A stretch of 64,000 nucleotides of DNA from Polydactylus sextarius (Eukaryota > Chordata > Actinopteri > Polynemidae), in the NCBI GenBank assembly GCA_016801845.1, contig CM028919.1:5945001-6009000 (forward strand), in the 5' to 3' direction. This document shows, piece after piece, positions 27,341 through 38,600 of the stretch. The translations under genes were made by a program, and so were the position numbers. The stretch's first letter is position 1, and each line of letters starts with the position of its first letter. The notes beneath the pieces are model-generated. The model made no database searches and was not told where the DNA came from. It saw only the letters and a list, made by a program, of their open reading frames with translations.

Positions 27341-28233
27341 AGGTTTTGGGGTTGTTTTGTATTATTAGTTAGTTAGTTTGTATTTTATTATCACTAGTTT
27401 TTTTTATTGTATTTTATTTCTTGCTTACCACCCTGAATTTCCTTGTGTGTCTAACAGAACAGACAAATATCTACTACCTCAGAAAGACTGTTCACAAGGA
27501 AATGTCAGTGGAGGATGCTATCAGGCAGAATTACACTGTCAATTCTTCTGTATGCGAAAGTTTCATCTTTATTTTCTCTGAAATTGCATCTAAAGTTCAC
27601 AGCTCTGTCCTTGCTGTCACCATTTGAAGTAGAAAAGATGGAGGAACATACCTGCCTCTACTTGTCTCTTCTTTATCTTTAACTTTGAAACATTTACTTG
27701 TAAAGCAAAAACTATAGCTCAGCATTTAATCATAACTGCTGAATAAGAGAAAGAAAGAAAGTCTGCAAAGCTCAGTGATTATCTGAGCAACACTTCAGTT
27801 CAAATTAGCAAACAAATCTTTTCTGATAAGACATTAAGCCACACATAGTCTCCATGAAACAGCCACAGCACAACTTTGCACACCAACAAAGGATAAGTTT
27901 GGTATTGTTTAACCTTTTTTAACCTCTAACCTTATTCCCACATGTTTTTGGGACAAATTGATTGATTGATAGGGACAAAAATCTTTGAAATCAGTGCAGT
28001 TTTAAGTGAGAACAGCGAACCTGGCAGGAGCAAAACAGCACTGCAATTTCAAAGATTGTTGCCCACATCAATCATTTACACCCAAAACATGGGAAATAAG
28101 AGTTGGATTAAAAAAAAAAAAAAAACTCCTGCGGTTATCCTTTAATGAAAGTTTGCAATTTCCCCCTTCTACTCGCCTGCAAAACAGATTCTTCAAAACA
28201 GAAGAAAAACAGCCCTAAACAAACCACTACATT

Positions 28234-29220
28234 CACCAATCAGCCATAACATTATGACCACCTGCCTTAGTTTGTGTAGATTCCCATTTTACCAAATCTT
28301 CCGGCCTGTCAATATGGGCTTCACCAGACCTGTGAAGCCACTGTCATGTCTGGCACCAAGACATAAGCAGCAGATCCTATAATTCCTGTAAACTGGTAGT
28401 GAAAGTGTTCAGACTTCAGTCCAGCACATCACACAGATGCTTAACTGGATTGAGACCTGGAGAATCTGGAGCCAAGTTAACACTTGGTTGTAACAACTGG
28501 TTGTTATGTTCTTCAAACCATCCTGGACCATTTCTGCATTACACCGTTCAAAGAGGTCACTTGCATTAGAAAATAATGTTTCTATGAAGGCATCAGCCAC
28601 AATGTTTAGTTAGGTGGTCTGTGTCAGAGTAACACCCCCATTAATGGCAGGACCCAATGTTTCCCAGCAAACATCATCCAAAGCCTCCAGTTTGCCTTTC
28701 TTTCCATAGTTCATCCTGGTGTCACGATTCTCCAAGTAAGTGTAAGTGACACATTCAGCTTTATATCCATATGGTGTAAAAGAAAACATGATTAATCAGA
28801 CCAAACCTTATTCCATTGCTCTGTGGTCTATTTCTCTAACCACCATTAGCTTTTTCCATACAGTTAGATCTGCAGCAGCTCTTCATCAGTGATCCATTGC
28901 CACTCATGACCCTGTCACTAGTTCACTGGTTTCCCACCTTGGACCTCTTTTTCTACTGACCACCCCAGACCAGGAACATTCATGAGTTGCAGTTGTGGAG
29001 ATGCTCTGACCTCATTTAGCCATCATAGTTTGGACCCTGTCAGAGACACTCTCCTTATATTTGCACAGTTTTCCAGTTTTCCAGTTTCCAACATCAACTT
29101 CCAGGACAAAATGTTCACTTGCTGCATAATATATCCCACACACTGGCAGGTGCCAATGTAAGAGATATTTCATGCTATTCACCTCGTCTGTTAGTGTCAT
29201 AATATTATGGCTAATGATAT
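28234..29220 (-). mobile_element. Tc1-like DNA transposon relic (family B, copy 1)
   Basis: The left end begins CACCAATCAGCCATAACAT and the right end carries its inverted counterpart (CATAATATTATGGCTAATG near 29198). These are diverged terminal inverted repeats. Between them the minus strand encodes a degenerate Tc1-like transposase. The element is about 0.99 kb, shorter than the roughly 1.3 kb I would expect for this family, so it is internally deleted. Only diverged ends and no clean TA duplication remain, which indicates age. Copies at 37.1 and 63.4 kb share the same text and orientation. Confidence 0.88.
28400..29110 (-). pseudogene. Degenerate Tc1-like transposase, family B copy 1
   Basis: On the minus strand the order is right for a Tc1 transposase: N-terminal region near 29100, WSD motif near 28780 directly followed by a stop codon where Glu is expected, the FSNASDLF..NAEMVQ stretch near 28530-28580 in which the second catalytic Asp is lost, and SPGLNPVKHLCDVLD near 28425-28470 with Lys replacing the catalytic Glu. 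Two of three catalytic residues are gone, so the copy is inactive. Confidence 0.8.
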
Positions 29221-30958
29221 GCATGCAAAGTCATTTCGCTGTGCAGACATTTGGCTTTGTAATACACAAGTTTTGTCTTGAAAATTTCACTTCATGGTGG
29301 TCAGAGACCATTGACATTTATGTTATCATCTTCATGAAAAGTACAGTAGTACAGTATATTTCACGAAGTAACGGATCTTTAAGGATGTAATTCCAACTGA
29401 ATTTAACATATTCATTCATATTGCACCTTACGGACCTCATCCTTTCTCCACAGACACCCCACCCGCCTGTCAGTCAAGCCAACCTCATTTCCAACTTCCT
29501 TCTCATTCTCATGACACTCTCCCACATGCCCTCTCCTCTGCCTCTTCTCCCCCTCTTACTGTAATTCAAGTCCTTTTCCATCCCATAAATCATTTTAAGT
29601 GTGTGAGAAAAGTCTTATTGGCACCACAGACAGATACCGTCTATGCCTCCCCCTCTATGTAATCCCTCCAATGAAGGAAAAAAGTGCTAATCCTGCATGG
29701 GGAATTTGTCCATAGAGTCATGTGACCCAGTGTTTTCCAGTCTTACAGTGTAACGCCTTTTATAAAAATTCATCTATTTGTGCTAAACCCTCTAAAAACA
29801 GGCAGACTTTGTTGCTTCAGGGGAAACTGAACTGATAAACACTCTTTATTGATCTTTATCATGGACATAAGACGATCAGATTCTTTTTACTTAATGTTGC
29901 TGAATCTGACTATTTTTCACATGCATCAGTGAGTCCTGATGATCCTGATCCACCACATCGTCAAATTAGATTTCGATCATTTCTTCCTCCCAACTGGTGA
30001 TTTATACTGTAACTTCAAGCAGGAAACAGCAGAGATCGTCACTGTCACTGTTTCTGAATATGGAATTCAGATTTGCAGATCCGCTCTGTATAAACTGAAA
30101 GGCTGGAGGCTCATTCTGTTGAGCCTGTCTATGTCTCTCTACAAGACATCATATTTCCCAAGTAAAAAAAAAAAACTAATTTGCATGTGAAAAAAAAACA
30201 CTTTCATGAAGCAAGTTTTTGTCCTGTGGAGTATGTCATTAACTCTGCCAGGGTTAGCAGCTCACCTCTCAGTGGGAGCAATCACACTAAAAATGCATGT
30301 GTTAAGGGTTCTCTAATGTCACTGTAAGCCACATTATAATTGCACTGGAGCAGTCCCGGTTCAAAAGCAGCAGCTACAGAAAACGGATGGTGCTCCCATT
30401 GCATTTGTGCTGATGTTTTTTTGACAAAAGCATCATCAAAATGCAGCTGTTTTTGGGGTAAAATGTGGCATCATGCGTTCAGAGATAAGACTGTGGTTGT
30501 TATTGATTTACAGAAGCTGCTGTCTTCCTGCCACACTGGGACTGTTGAGCAGATTTAATTGTTGTTTTCTGACACATCACTTGACACATACATGGTTGTG
30601 TTTTTTTTTTTAAATAGTTAAAGGAAAAGAGTTGAAGTTTTGCTTGAATTGGAAATGATGAATAAATCCCACAAGACTAAAGCTAAAACTGGACCAAACT
30701 ATGGTCCAAACTGTTGCTATTGTTATTGGACCTGTTTATGTTCACTTTGAGATTGACACAATATTGATTTATTGTTTCAGCAGTCTACATCTGTGTTCAT
30801 GTGTCACGTTGCACGTTCTCTATTAGTCTGCATACACTGTCTGCATGCCAAGCTGCGTGTTCTGCTCTGTAGTGGTGTTTAGTATGAGCTGTGCGTTATG
30901 CAGAGCGTAGTACAGTGTGTGCTGCTCGGGGCTACCAGATGGAGAAAGTCCTGAACCA

Positions 30959-30988
30959 GCCTGTCTGCTGGTGTGCCAGCAGACAGGC
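30959..30988. repeat. Perfect 13-bp inverted repeat (hairpin)
   Basis: GCCTGTCTGCTGG and its exact reverse complement CCAGCAGACAGGC flank the 4-nt loop TGTG. The stem is GC-rich and therefore strong. No T-run follows and the stem is too short for a canonical microRNA precursor. Confidence 0.9.
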
Positions 30989-32293
30989 AACTGGCAGCTG
31001 TTACACTCAGGCACTGATGGAAAAAAAGAAAAGAAAGACAAAGTTTTTCGGGATACACTTTGAATGGCAACACGACCCTTTTACAAAACCTGCAAAATTT
31101 GGTAAAATGATAAAATGACACCATCGCTGCAGAGTCTGATTACTGACGGATAACACTCAGCATTCATAACATATGTCTTTTTACATCACACACTGTTCTG
31201 ATCTTGTTGTACTATCTCCAATTTGTCAAACTACCCTCTTACCTACAGAATAGAGTTGGTGGGTACCACCTTCCTCCTCTTCCTCCTCTTCCTCACCCGC
31301 TGCTGGATTAGATTTAGCCTGGCATGTTGCTCCTGCTCATAAATCATTCGCTTTATCATTTCTCCAGCCTCAATAAAACTCCTCTAAATGGAAATGCACC
31401 ACCATCGTCGCTGGGGCTTACTTTACGAGAATAACCATATAAATCAAGTTTATTTTAAAAAACACAGCGTCGTAACCTTGCGTAGTGTTCTGGGGGAAAC
31501 GTACAAACCTGTGTGTGTGCGCATGTGTGTGCGTGAGGTAGTTTTCCTGCTGTAAAGTGACTGGCTTCCCTCTGGCATCTGTCCATACAAAAGTGAGTTA
31601 TCCACTGGGAGCTCAATCAGAGAGACAACAAATGGCCACGGGGAAACTCTTGCAAGTCACAACGTTCCTGTCTGTGTGTGTGTGGGAGGGAGGAAGAGGA
31701 AGAACAGGAGGGACTATATTTAGAGGCACAATCTGGCAAGAGGTGTGGCACAGTGTTGAATTTGTGCTGTGAGTATTATTCGTCAAGGCCACTTCTCAGT
31801 ACTTTTTCCTTGAGAAATCTCAGCCAATCATTGTCTCTGAGCAAGTCATCATCATTAGAAACATTTTATTCTGTATAAAATAAAAACAATTAAATACCAT
31901 CATTATCCAGGAGTGTGCAATCGGTTCTGATATTGAACGAATGTGACTCTCCAAGCTGAGGTAGTGCACAGAAACAGCTGCTTCTGCAAAGAAATGTATA
32001 TTTTGCATACATAGAGCGAGAGATTGGGAGCATGGCGCCCGGACCTTAAAGCACAAAAGAGCCAATCAGTTAAAATGAGAGCTTAATACAGTTCTGGCAT
32101 ATGAGGAGAAAGACCTCCCAAAAGGGAGAAATAATTTAACACTTGACCATTAATCACAGAGCTGAATGTTAAAGTGGTCAGATCGGCGTGACCGCTGAGT
32201 CCCGTCCTCTGAGCGTGCCCAATATGGAACAAAAGAGCCACTTTCATTAGGGAAAGAGTCTCTTTATTAGTACAAAAGACCCTCACTGGTACT

Positions 32294-32342
32294 TGTCCCT
32301 TGTTTCCCCTCCTGTCTCTCTTCTCTGCCCTCCATCCTCTAG
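32294..32342 (+). other. Strong 3' splice-acceptor-like tract
   Basis: Nearly 50 nt of almost pure pyrimidine (C/T runs broken by a few purines) end in CTCTAG. This is one of the best acceptor-like sequences in the window and sits 100 nt upstream of the 36-aa ORF. With the donor-like GTAATG at 32552 it would define an exon of 209 nt. Confidence 0.25.
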
Positions 32343-32444
32343 TTCATTAGGTTCCCGGGTGTTGATGAAATGACCAATCTGGGCTGAGACAAGGCCCGGC
32401 TCAAACTGGATGCAGGCAGAGTGGCTGAAGCTGATTAGGCCAGC

Positions 32445-32555
32445 ATGGAGGTGGCGTCTCCGTGGAACTCCATCGAGGAACGTGCTTCATTAGGACGACT
32501 GAAGCAGCTGGCCAAGCGGCTGCGCAAAGACTTGGAGGTGATCAGTCACAAGTAA
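32445..32555 (+). CDS. Candidate small ORF (36 aa) with coding-like composition
   Basis: Seen: the ATG has strong Kozak context (A at -3, G at +4). Of 35 codons after the start, 25 end in G or C, although the surroundings are AT-richer; CTG, AAG, GAG and GTG dominate. The peptide starts MEVASPWNSIEERAS and continues with LGRLKQLAKRLRKDL, a basic amphipathic helix with Leu/Ile at positions 16, 19, 22, 26, 30 and 33. There is no signal peptide or membrane segment. The frame is closed upstream by TAG at 32436. A strong polypyrimidine tract and AG lie 100 nt upstream (32294-32342), and a GTAATG donor-like word overlaps the end (32552). Alternatives: alternative N-terminal exon of a distant gene, microprotein, or a chance frame inside a conserved element. 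I recognise no family. Confidence 0.3.
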   Translation: MEVASPWNSIEERASLGRLKQLAKRLRKDLEVISHK

Positions 32556-32668
32556 TGCTCCTCTTTGTTAGAGGAGAGTTTTGTTTTGTTATTTATCAGA
32601 ATCAAGAGCTTTTTTTTTCTTTGTTTTTTCAAGATCAGAGTTAAACGTTTGATTTTTAAATTATCCTG

Positions 32669-32851
32669 ATGGATGAATTTCAAGCAAAGATGAATCACTT
32701 CACATCAAACCTCAAGTCACCACAAAATAATGCAGCTGTGATGTGGCTGTCAGAAGACGAGACCACCAGACACGAAAAGCCCTCTGTTTTGACAGACACC
32801 CTCATTAAACTCGGTGAGTCACTCAGCCACTTGGCACCACTGTCCTATTGA
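32669..32851 (+). CDS. Candidate small ORF or exon (60 codons) crossing a perfect splice donor
   Basis: The frame opens MDEFQAKMNHFTSNL and is mixed in composition (Asp/Glu/Lys/Thr-rich, one Trp, no low-complexity). After 48 codons plus one base it meets a perfect G/GTGAGT donor (intron would start at 32814, phase 1). Read through, the frame closes after 12 more codons. A T-rich acceptor-like tract ending CAAG lies at 32611-32633, but the frame has a TAA at 32657 between that acceptor and the ATG. So if exonic it would be a first coding exon. It lies 113 nt beyond the 36-aa ORF in another frame. Frames of this length are common by chance here, so support is weak. Confidence 0.15.
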   Translation: MDEFQAKMNHFTSNLKSPQNNAAVMWLSEDETTRHEKPSVLTDTLIKLGESLSHLAPLSY

Positions 32852-34479
32852 AGTTTGGCTTTCTGGTGCTCCCCGGTGCTATAAAAGACAACAAATGAAA
32901 CAAACACACCCAGTGCGTCTGAGCCAACGAGACAACAATCTGATACCATACATGCATTATTATTATTATCATTTCTGTTTTACAATCCTCTTCTTGGACG
33001 CCATCTCCTCTTGGTCCAGTTTCAGCCGTGGCCTCCCTTCGCTGGCCACCGGCCCTCTCTTTCAGCTAAAGAGCCAGGAACAGCAGGTCACACAGGGCTA
33101 ACCTCATTCAACTGCCAAATTCCACTTTGCAATTGTGTTCCTCATCATTCACGCAGCAGTCAGAGTGCACAGCGGTATATTTTACCGCTGACGTTGACAA
33201 GTTGACAGCCTGGCGCACTATTTCAGCAACGTTCCTTTTAGTCCTCCTCAGTGGGTTGAAATGAATGAAAGACTGATCTGCCTGATGGATGTCATATCCA
33301 CACTGCACGTTGTTTATGACTCATGTTAGATGGAGATGTGCTTCTGATGGTTAAGAACATCACTTGTTATCCATCACCTGGTAATGAGTACTTTATTGAG
33401 CTTGGACACATTAAATAAGAAGCACTTCATCTTCGCTCTAGTTAACTTGATCAAACTGAGATGCTTCACTTTCTTAATTGCTTGACCACTTCTCTTATTG
33501 TTTCCATACTTCTGAAGGGCATTTCCTCACCCTAATGGAGCGGAGGCGTGCATAGAAGTATGTTTATGGCACTAACAGAATTTAAGTATATTAGTTCTGT
33601 GGATATTTAGATTAAACGCCCACTTGCCAAACAGAAACTGCAATCCTTTCCCTTCCCTATCTCTCTGCTGGAGGTTGTGCTGCTGACGATATGTGGCATG
33701 GAGGGATACACAACAGCTGCTGCTGGACCCAAATATCACAAGCCTGCGTCACACGATGCGGCCCGTAGATAATCATGTGTGGCACAGGTTGGAGGTGGTG
33801 CTAAAGCTTGCCTCTCACATCCTGCAACCGTAACAGAAAACACCTATATATACACACAAACACATCAATGACTACACGTGTCTGCATTTCTGAATGTACT
33901 GTACAGACTGAAATATTTACATGTTTCACAAACATGTTTTAGTTTTATTTAATGATCAAAGCAGCAGTAATCAAGGTGACTGGGCTTAACCTTATAGAAA
34001 GGGTGAGGATGTCTCCTGGTGCTTCCTGTTTTTTCAGTTTTTCAGTCACATCCAACTGGAAGGAAACATCAGAGTCGACCCAAAACACAACACAATGAAG
34101 AAATTTTATATATCTATTTAAGCCTGGAAACGTGTCAGGATCCTCCAGGAGGCTCTGCAAAGTGTCTATGGGTAGAAGGAAACTTGAATTTCCTTGCGTG
34201 AACTGATTCCTTCATGACCAGATCTCAGATAAGCAACTGAAAATGAAGGAATGGATGGTTTTACAAAAAAGAAATGCTTCTGATACATTTATACAAAGAG
34301 GATGTATACGATGTAAATGTAAAAGCCCAACTTCCTAATTACCACATTAATAAAGGTCAAAGACACACTGAAACTTCATTTATTTTCAATTTTGCCCTTG
34401 TTTAGCCACAAAAGTGTTGCAGCTGCATGTGGCACAAGAAACTCTGTGGCCCAGAAACAGTGTATCTCTACGCCTACAA

Positions 34480-34880
34480 GATGGATTGCCATGAAGTTTT
34501 TGTACAGACGTTAACCCCAGAGGATGACTTTAAATAATGTTGGCTGGTCTCTGACTCCTGCAGGTCAAAGTTTTTTACTTATCCAGCCAAATATCTCAAC
34601 AATTACCCATACAGACTGGCACAGATGAACTGCAGTAACTCTGACTTTTAATCTTGTATCACCATCAAGACAAAATTGCTCAATAACAGTAACAGCCCCA
34701 TCAACCTCAGCTGTACCTTGTGTTTAGCTTTAATTAGCAGATGTTAGCATGTTGCCACATTAACATAGTTAACGTTATACCCTCTAACCATCAGCAGCTT
34801 ATAATGCTCAAAGCACCATGTGCATAAGTGCAGTCTCACAGAGATTCTAGCATGTCTGCAGACTCTTAGTCTTGTTATAT
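34480..34880 (+). repeat. Dispersed fish repeat relic (GGATTGCCATGAA type)
   Basis: Ordered phrases GGATTGCCATGAAGTTTTTG, CAGGTCAAAGTTTT, AAATATCTCAACAATTAC, CAGCTGTACCTTGTGTTTAG, AGATGTTAGCATGTTG and GACTCTTAGTCTTGTTAT match a very common fish genomic repeat that I know from many loci. The copy is diverged and non-coding. Confidence 0.6.
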
Positions 34881-37057
34881 TGATCAAAAGAGTAGTCCTG
34901 TCCACTAATTAAATATTGTGCAATTACTGTCAGACTGATGTCGCAGTCAGTCAAATCAATACAGAAAAAAAAAAAACAGAATTTTTGTCTTTTTCCCTTT
35001 CTTTTTCTTCAAAACCTGGCACCTACATTACCCACAGTGCAGCTCAGCTGCAGACATGTAGGATGTTTTATGCTAATCGCAGCTAATGTAGCCTTAAGTC
35101 TCCAGTCTCAAGCGGAGGTGAGAGCAGGCTACAGAGGTCTGAAAAGCTCACTTATTCATAACTTTTTCTTTTTATCTTCACCCAGTCTTTTCAAAAGGTT
35201 CCATACACTTTTATCTCATAGGCAGCAAAACTCCCCAACACCTGTAAACACAATTTAAAGTCCTCCTTTAGCGTGATTCAGTCTAGTTTCATTACACAAA
35301 CGTATATATAAAAAAAAGATCACAGATGATAGAGATAAACACAAAAGCAATTTAAACAGTGAAACATAAATTCAATTACTGCCTCTTCCTCAAAGCACAC
35401 CAGCATAAGCATCAGTGTGCTCTGTTATAATGCACATCTGGCAAATGTTGTGACATTTCTCATCTGATATGAAAGTAGCTTCAGCTTGGAGTTGTATCTC
35501 TTTTTGTACATCTCCAACAGTAACTTGAGCTGACTTAAAAATCCATTTCTGCTTGTTCAAACGAAATCTCAGTGTCTTTCTGCACTTTCTCCTTCAGCCT
35601 CTTCGGGCAGCAGTGAAGTTGTACTGTATATAACACACACGTGGCTCGGCTGGACAGTGGGAAACTCACTTCCACTGACCCCACAGCTCAGGATCACCTC
35701 ACACACCCTCCTCTATCCCTCTTTTTGATCATCCCTCGCTCTTCCTCCACCATCATCAGTATGTGTCACCCCAAGAACAATCAGTATCTTCTCATTTTTC
35801 ACTGTCGCCCGCCGTCTGCGTACATCCATCAATGTCTGTGGCCCTTTTGCCGGTTTCTGAAAGCATTGCTATCCTCCTTTTGAAAAATCAAAATCTGTGT
35901 TTTTACCTCTATTGTCTTCTGAAATTCCACCACTCGTTTGTTCTCCAGCCAAGCAAAGAAAACTATTTAGTTGTTAATGCTTCAATTCTTTCTGCCTTCC
36001 TCTGTTTCCCCGCACACACGTCGTAGTGCTCTAAATATAAAGAGAATTTATTACACAAGTATGTGCGTGTATGTGTGTGTGCGCACATGGCGTAACATCA
36101 GAGAGGAGAGGCTGGCGCTGTGTGGCTATATCAGCTTGCAGCAGGCAGGTCTTTGTCAGCCCCTTGCTGAATAATGTCTTATAGGAATAACCTGGGAGAC
36201 ACAAAGATAATGAGAGTGAAAGAAAAGGACAGAGACGGACACAGAGAGAGAGAGAGAGGAAGACTTGATTTTACAGTGAGGCCAGAGGAACGGTTTACAT
36301 ATTCTGATTTATAGTGAAGTAGCACAATATAATTCCATGGCTGGTTTTTATATACAATCTTTAAAAATACGAGGGGCAAAACAGTGTATTAGAAAGAAGT
36401 GACAAAAGATTTAACAGAACAACATTTAATTTAGTGATTGCATTTGACTGGCTCTGTAAGTGTTTCCTGTTAATTAACATCAAAATAGGGCTGTTAATAC
36501 AGAATCACATCAGTCATTATGATGAATGACAACATATTTTGCTGACCAAAGATGTCTGTGACAGAAATTATGTTTTTAATTTTCCTTCTCTTCTACAGTC
36601 ATCTGACTGTTTTACACCAGGAGGAAAATGATTCATATCTAGATGTGTTTTTTTTCTTCTCGCTGTGCTGTTCAGTATCATCGTCTGCAAACTGAAATCA
36701 GTTGGTGCTCATGCTCTAATGATCATCACACCATTGCTCTGCAAGCATTTAATGAGGGCAGTGACTCTGTTCAGCAGTAACACAAAACCAATTATAGTAT
36801 AATGAAAATTAATTTGGAGTTGATATCAGAAACATACCTGCAGAGACAACAACACATAAAACAAGAGACTGCAAAGACATTCAGTCCATTACTTTGGTCC
36901 AATATGAAATATCAGTAACAACTACTGTGGGGATTAAGATTTCATTTATATTTAATTTAATAAGATATTCATGGTTCTCATGGGATGAATCATACTGACA
37001 TTGATAATGTCCTAGCTTTACATTTAGTGCATCCATGTTGTTGACATACGTAGACTG

Positions 37058-37918
37058 AGTCCCAAACAGCTCTGATTTATCAAGACATGGATTCCACCAG
37101 ACCTCTGGAGGTGTTGTGGTATCGTTGGCAGCAGATCTCTTAATTCCTGTAAGTTGGGAGGTTAAGTCTCCCTGTGTGTCCAGCACATCCTGCAGATGGT
37201 TGATTAAGTTGAGACTTGGAGAATTTGAAGCCAAGGCAACACCTTAAACACTGGTGGCTGTGTTCTCCAAACCATCCTGAAACATTTCTACAGTGTGACA
37301 GGAACATCATCCTGCTGAAAAAGACCACTGACAATAGGAAAAACTGTTTCTACGAAGGGGTGAACTTGGTATGAAACAATGTTTATCTAGACGGCACGTG
37401 ACAGTGTAACATCAACATGAATGGTAGGGCCTACGTTTCCCAGCAGAACACTGTTCAAAGCCTCCGCCAGCTCGTCTTTATCCCATAATGCACCATGGTT
37501 AAGTCTGTTGCCATACACAGCAACAAACTGTGAAGCATTGTGTGTTCTGATACATTTATATCAGAACAGTTTCTCTTCTGTTGAATTGGACCACAAATCT
37601 CAGTCCCACAAGCATCAGTGATCCTTGACTTCTCATGACCCTCTCACTAGTTTACTAGTTCACTAGTTGACTAGTTCTGACCACTGATGACCTGGGACAT
37701 CCCTGCAGAGCTGTACTTTTGAAGATGCTCTGACTTCATTTAGCTGTCACAATTGAATTGTTGTCAAAGTTGCTCACATCCTTACACTGAACAATTTTCC
37801 TACTTCCAGTATCAACACTGAGGACAAAATGTTCACTTGCTGCCTATTACATCCCACCCACTGACAGGTGCCACTGTAATGAGACAATAAATTTTATCCA
37901 CTTCATCATAATGTTACA
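37058..37918 (-). mobile_element. Tc1-like DNA transposon relic (family B, copy 2)
   Basis: Text matches the 28.2-kb copy throughout: the C-terminal region near 37085, the HLQDVLDTQ stretch near 37180, the catalytic-domain text to 37480, and the N-terminal end with the leader near 37740-37880. The left terminal inverted repeat is missing and the right one is eroded to TCATAATGTTACAG near 37905. Asn replaces the catalytic Glu in the text corresponding to NPIEHLW. A run of ACTAGTTTACTAGTTCACTA near 37648 is a local duplication. The LINE relic starting at 37925 abuts it. Confidence 0.82.
37080..37780 (-). pseudogene. Degenerate Tc1-like transposase, family B copy 2
   Basis: Minus-strand frames starting near 37234 and 37334 carry overlapping, frameshifted pieces of the catalytic domain (SPSLNLINHLQDVLD; FSRMMFLSHCRNVSGWF). 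They are separate frames of one broken gene, with frameshifts and a deletion in the middle. It cannot encode an active enzyme. Confidence 0.72.
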
Positions 37919-37924
37919 GCAGAT

Positions 37925-38475
37925 CCATGTACATTTCTTTATTTAAACTCATCATTTACAATGACATGGACCAGATACAAAATAATAAAGATACAAGATG
38001 AACAAGCAATTACAACACATGTAGCCTAACAACGAGATCAATTAAAACTGGTACAAACAAAAATTTCCAACGTTTTAACATTATACCTTTAAATGATTAA
38101 TTGTTACATGGAAATAAAGAAAAAATAATTACAAAAGTGCTTTGTAGTGTGTTCCAGATGAACGGTAAAGAAACCAAAAGCAGATATTCTAATCTTAGTA
38201 TAAACTCGAGGGAGGTGGAGCATGAGCCAGTCATTAGTCTTAGTGTAACCTGATCTAGTGCACTAAACAAGCGTGGCAGTAATATATGAAAGCAGCTTTC
38301 CAAGGTCCTTGTAACTAAACAAATGCATATGCAAATAAGGCATCTTAGAAGGAGATGCTTTTTGTGCAGTTTGTAAAGATGAGTGTTTAAAAGCATCACC
38401 ACTAATGAACCTAAGTGCAGAATGCTGGACTCTTGGCAAATATTGGATGGTTGTGGCCATGTAGTTTGGTTGACA
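37925..38475 (-). mobile_element. LINE 3' end relic (L2/CR1-type), minus strand
   Basis: Read on the minus strand, frames give YLPRVQHSALRFISG near 38425, then LPRVYTKIRISAFGFF near 38185-38235 and FIWNTLQSTF one frame over near 38140-38160. These follow the order and spacing of the C-terminal end of L2/CR1-type LINE ORF2 proteins (Q-A-R, then PR-TK-AF, then LWN-LP). After the frame ends, an AT-rich tail carries AATAAA near 37940. The rest of the LINE is absent, as expected for 5'-truncated insertion. At least one frameshift is present. Confidence 0.6.
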
Positions 38476-38504
38476 CATTTATGTTTCCCCCAGCAACATC
38501 TGTC

Positions 38505-38600
38505 ATCACTGGATGAAAACTTTGATTTGTCTAGTAATTTGGTTTATGACTAAATAAATGTCAAAATTATAAATCATTGGCATTTAACACTGCAGGTTGG
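38505..38600 (+). repeat. Short fragment of the GGATTGCCATGAA-type repeat
   Basis: GATGAAAACTTTGATTTGTC followed by TTTGGTTTATGACTAAATA resembles an internal part of the repeat seen at 34480. The fragment is short, and it abuts the LINE relic ending near 38475. Confidence 0.35.

Larger units (their letters stand above)
26683..27360 (+). mobile_element. Tc1-like DNA transposon relic, 3'-truncated (family A)
   Basis: Seen: a TA followed by CAGTGGATATAAAAGAG, the start of a Tc1-type terminal inverted repeat, then degraded transposase on the plus strand. Recognisable pieces are the end of the DNA-binding region (text near 26880-27020), the first catalytic Asp region reading VLWSDDSKF near 27207, and KHGGGSIRFWGCF near 27320. 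The copy stops at about 27360, before the second Asp and the Glu of the catalytic triad, so it is dead. Frames are broken by frameshifts and stops. A short TTAGGG run lies inside at 27262. Intact Tc1 elements are about 1.2-1.6 kb, so roughly half is missing. Confidence 0.85.
29221..37057. other. Intergenic DNA with the candidate small-ORF locus
   Basis: Unique DNA with a hairpin at 30959, a (CCTCTT)-rich stretch at 31268-31293, the small-ORF candidate at 32.3-32.85 kb, and a dispersed repeat at 34.5 kb. High-complexity sequence at 32140-32280 precedes the small ORF. Nothing else gene-like is visible. Confidence 0.45.

Noticed and set aside
27378..27627. 67- and 68-codon frames just downstream of the Tc1 relic
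   Set aside because: They do not continue the transposase and match no known protein; likely chance frames.
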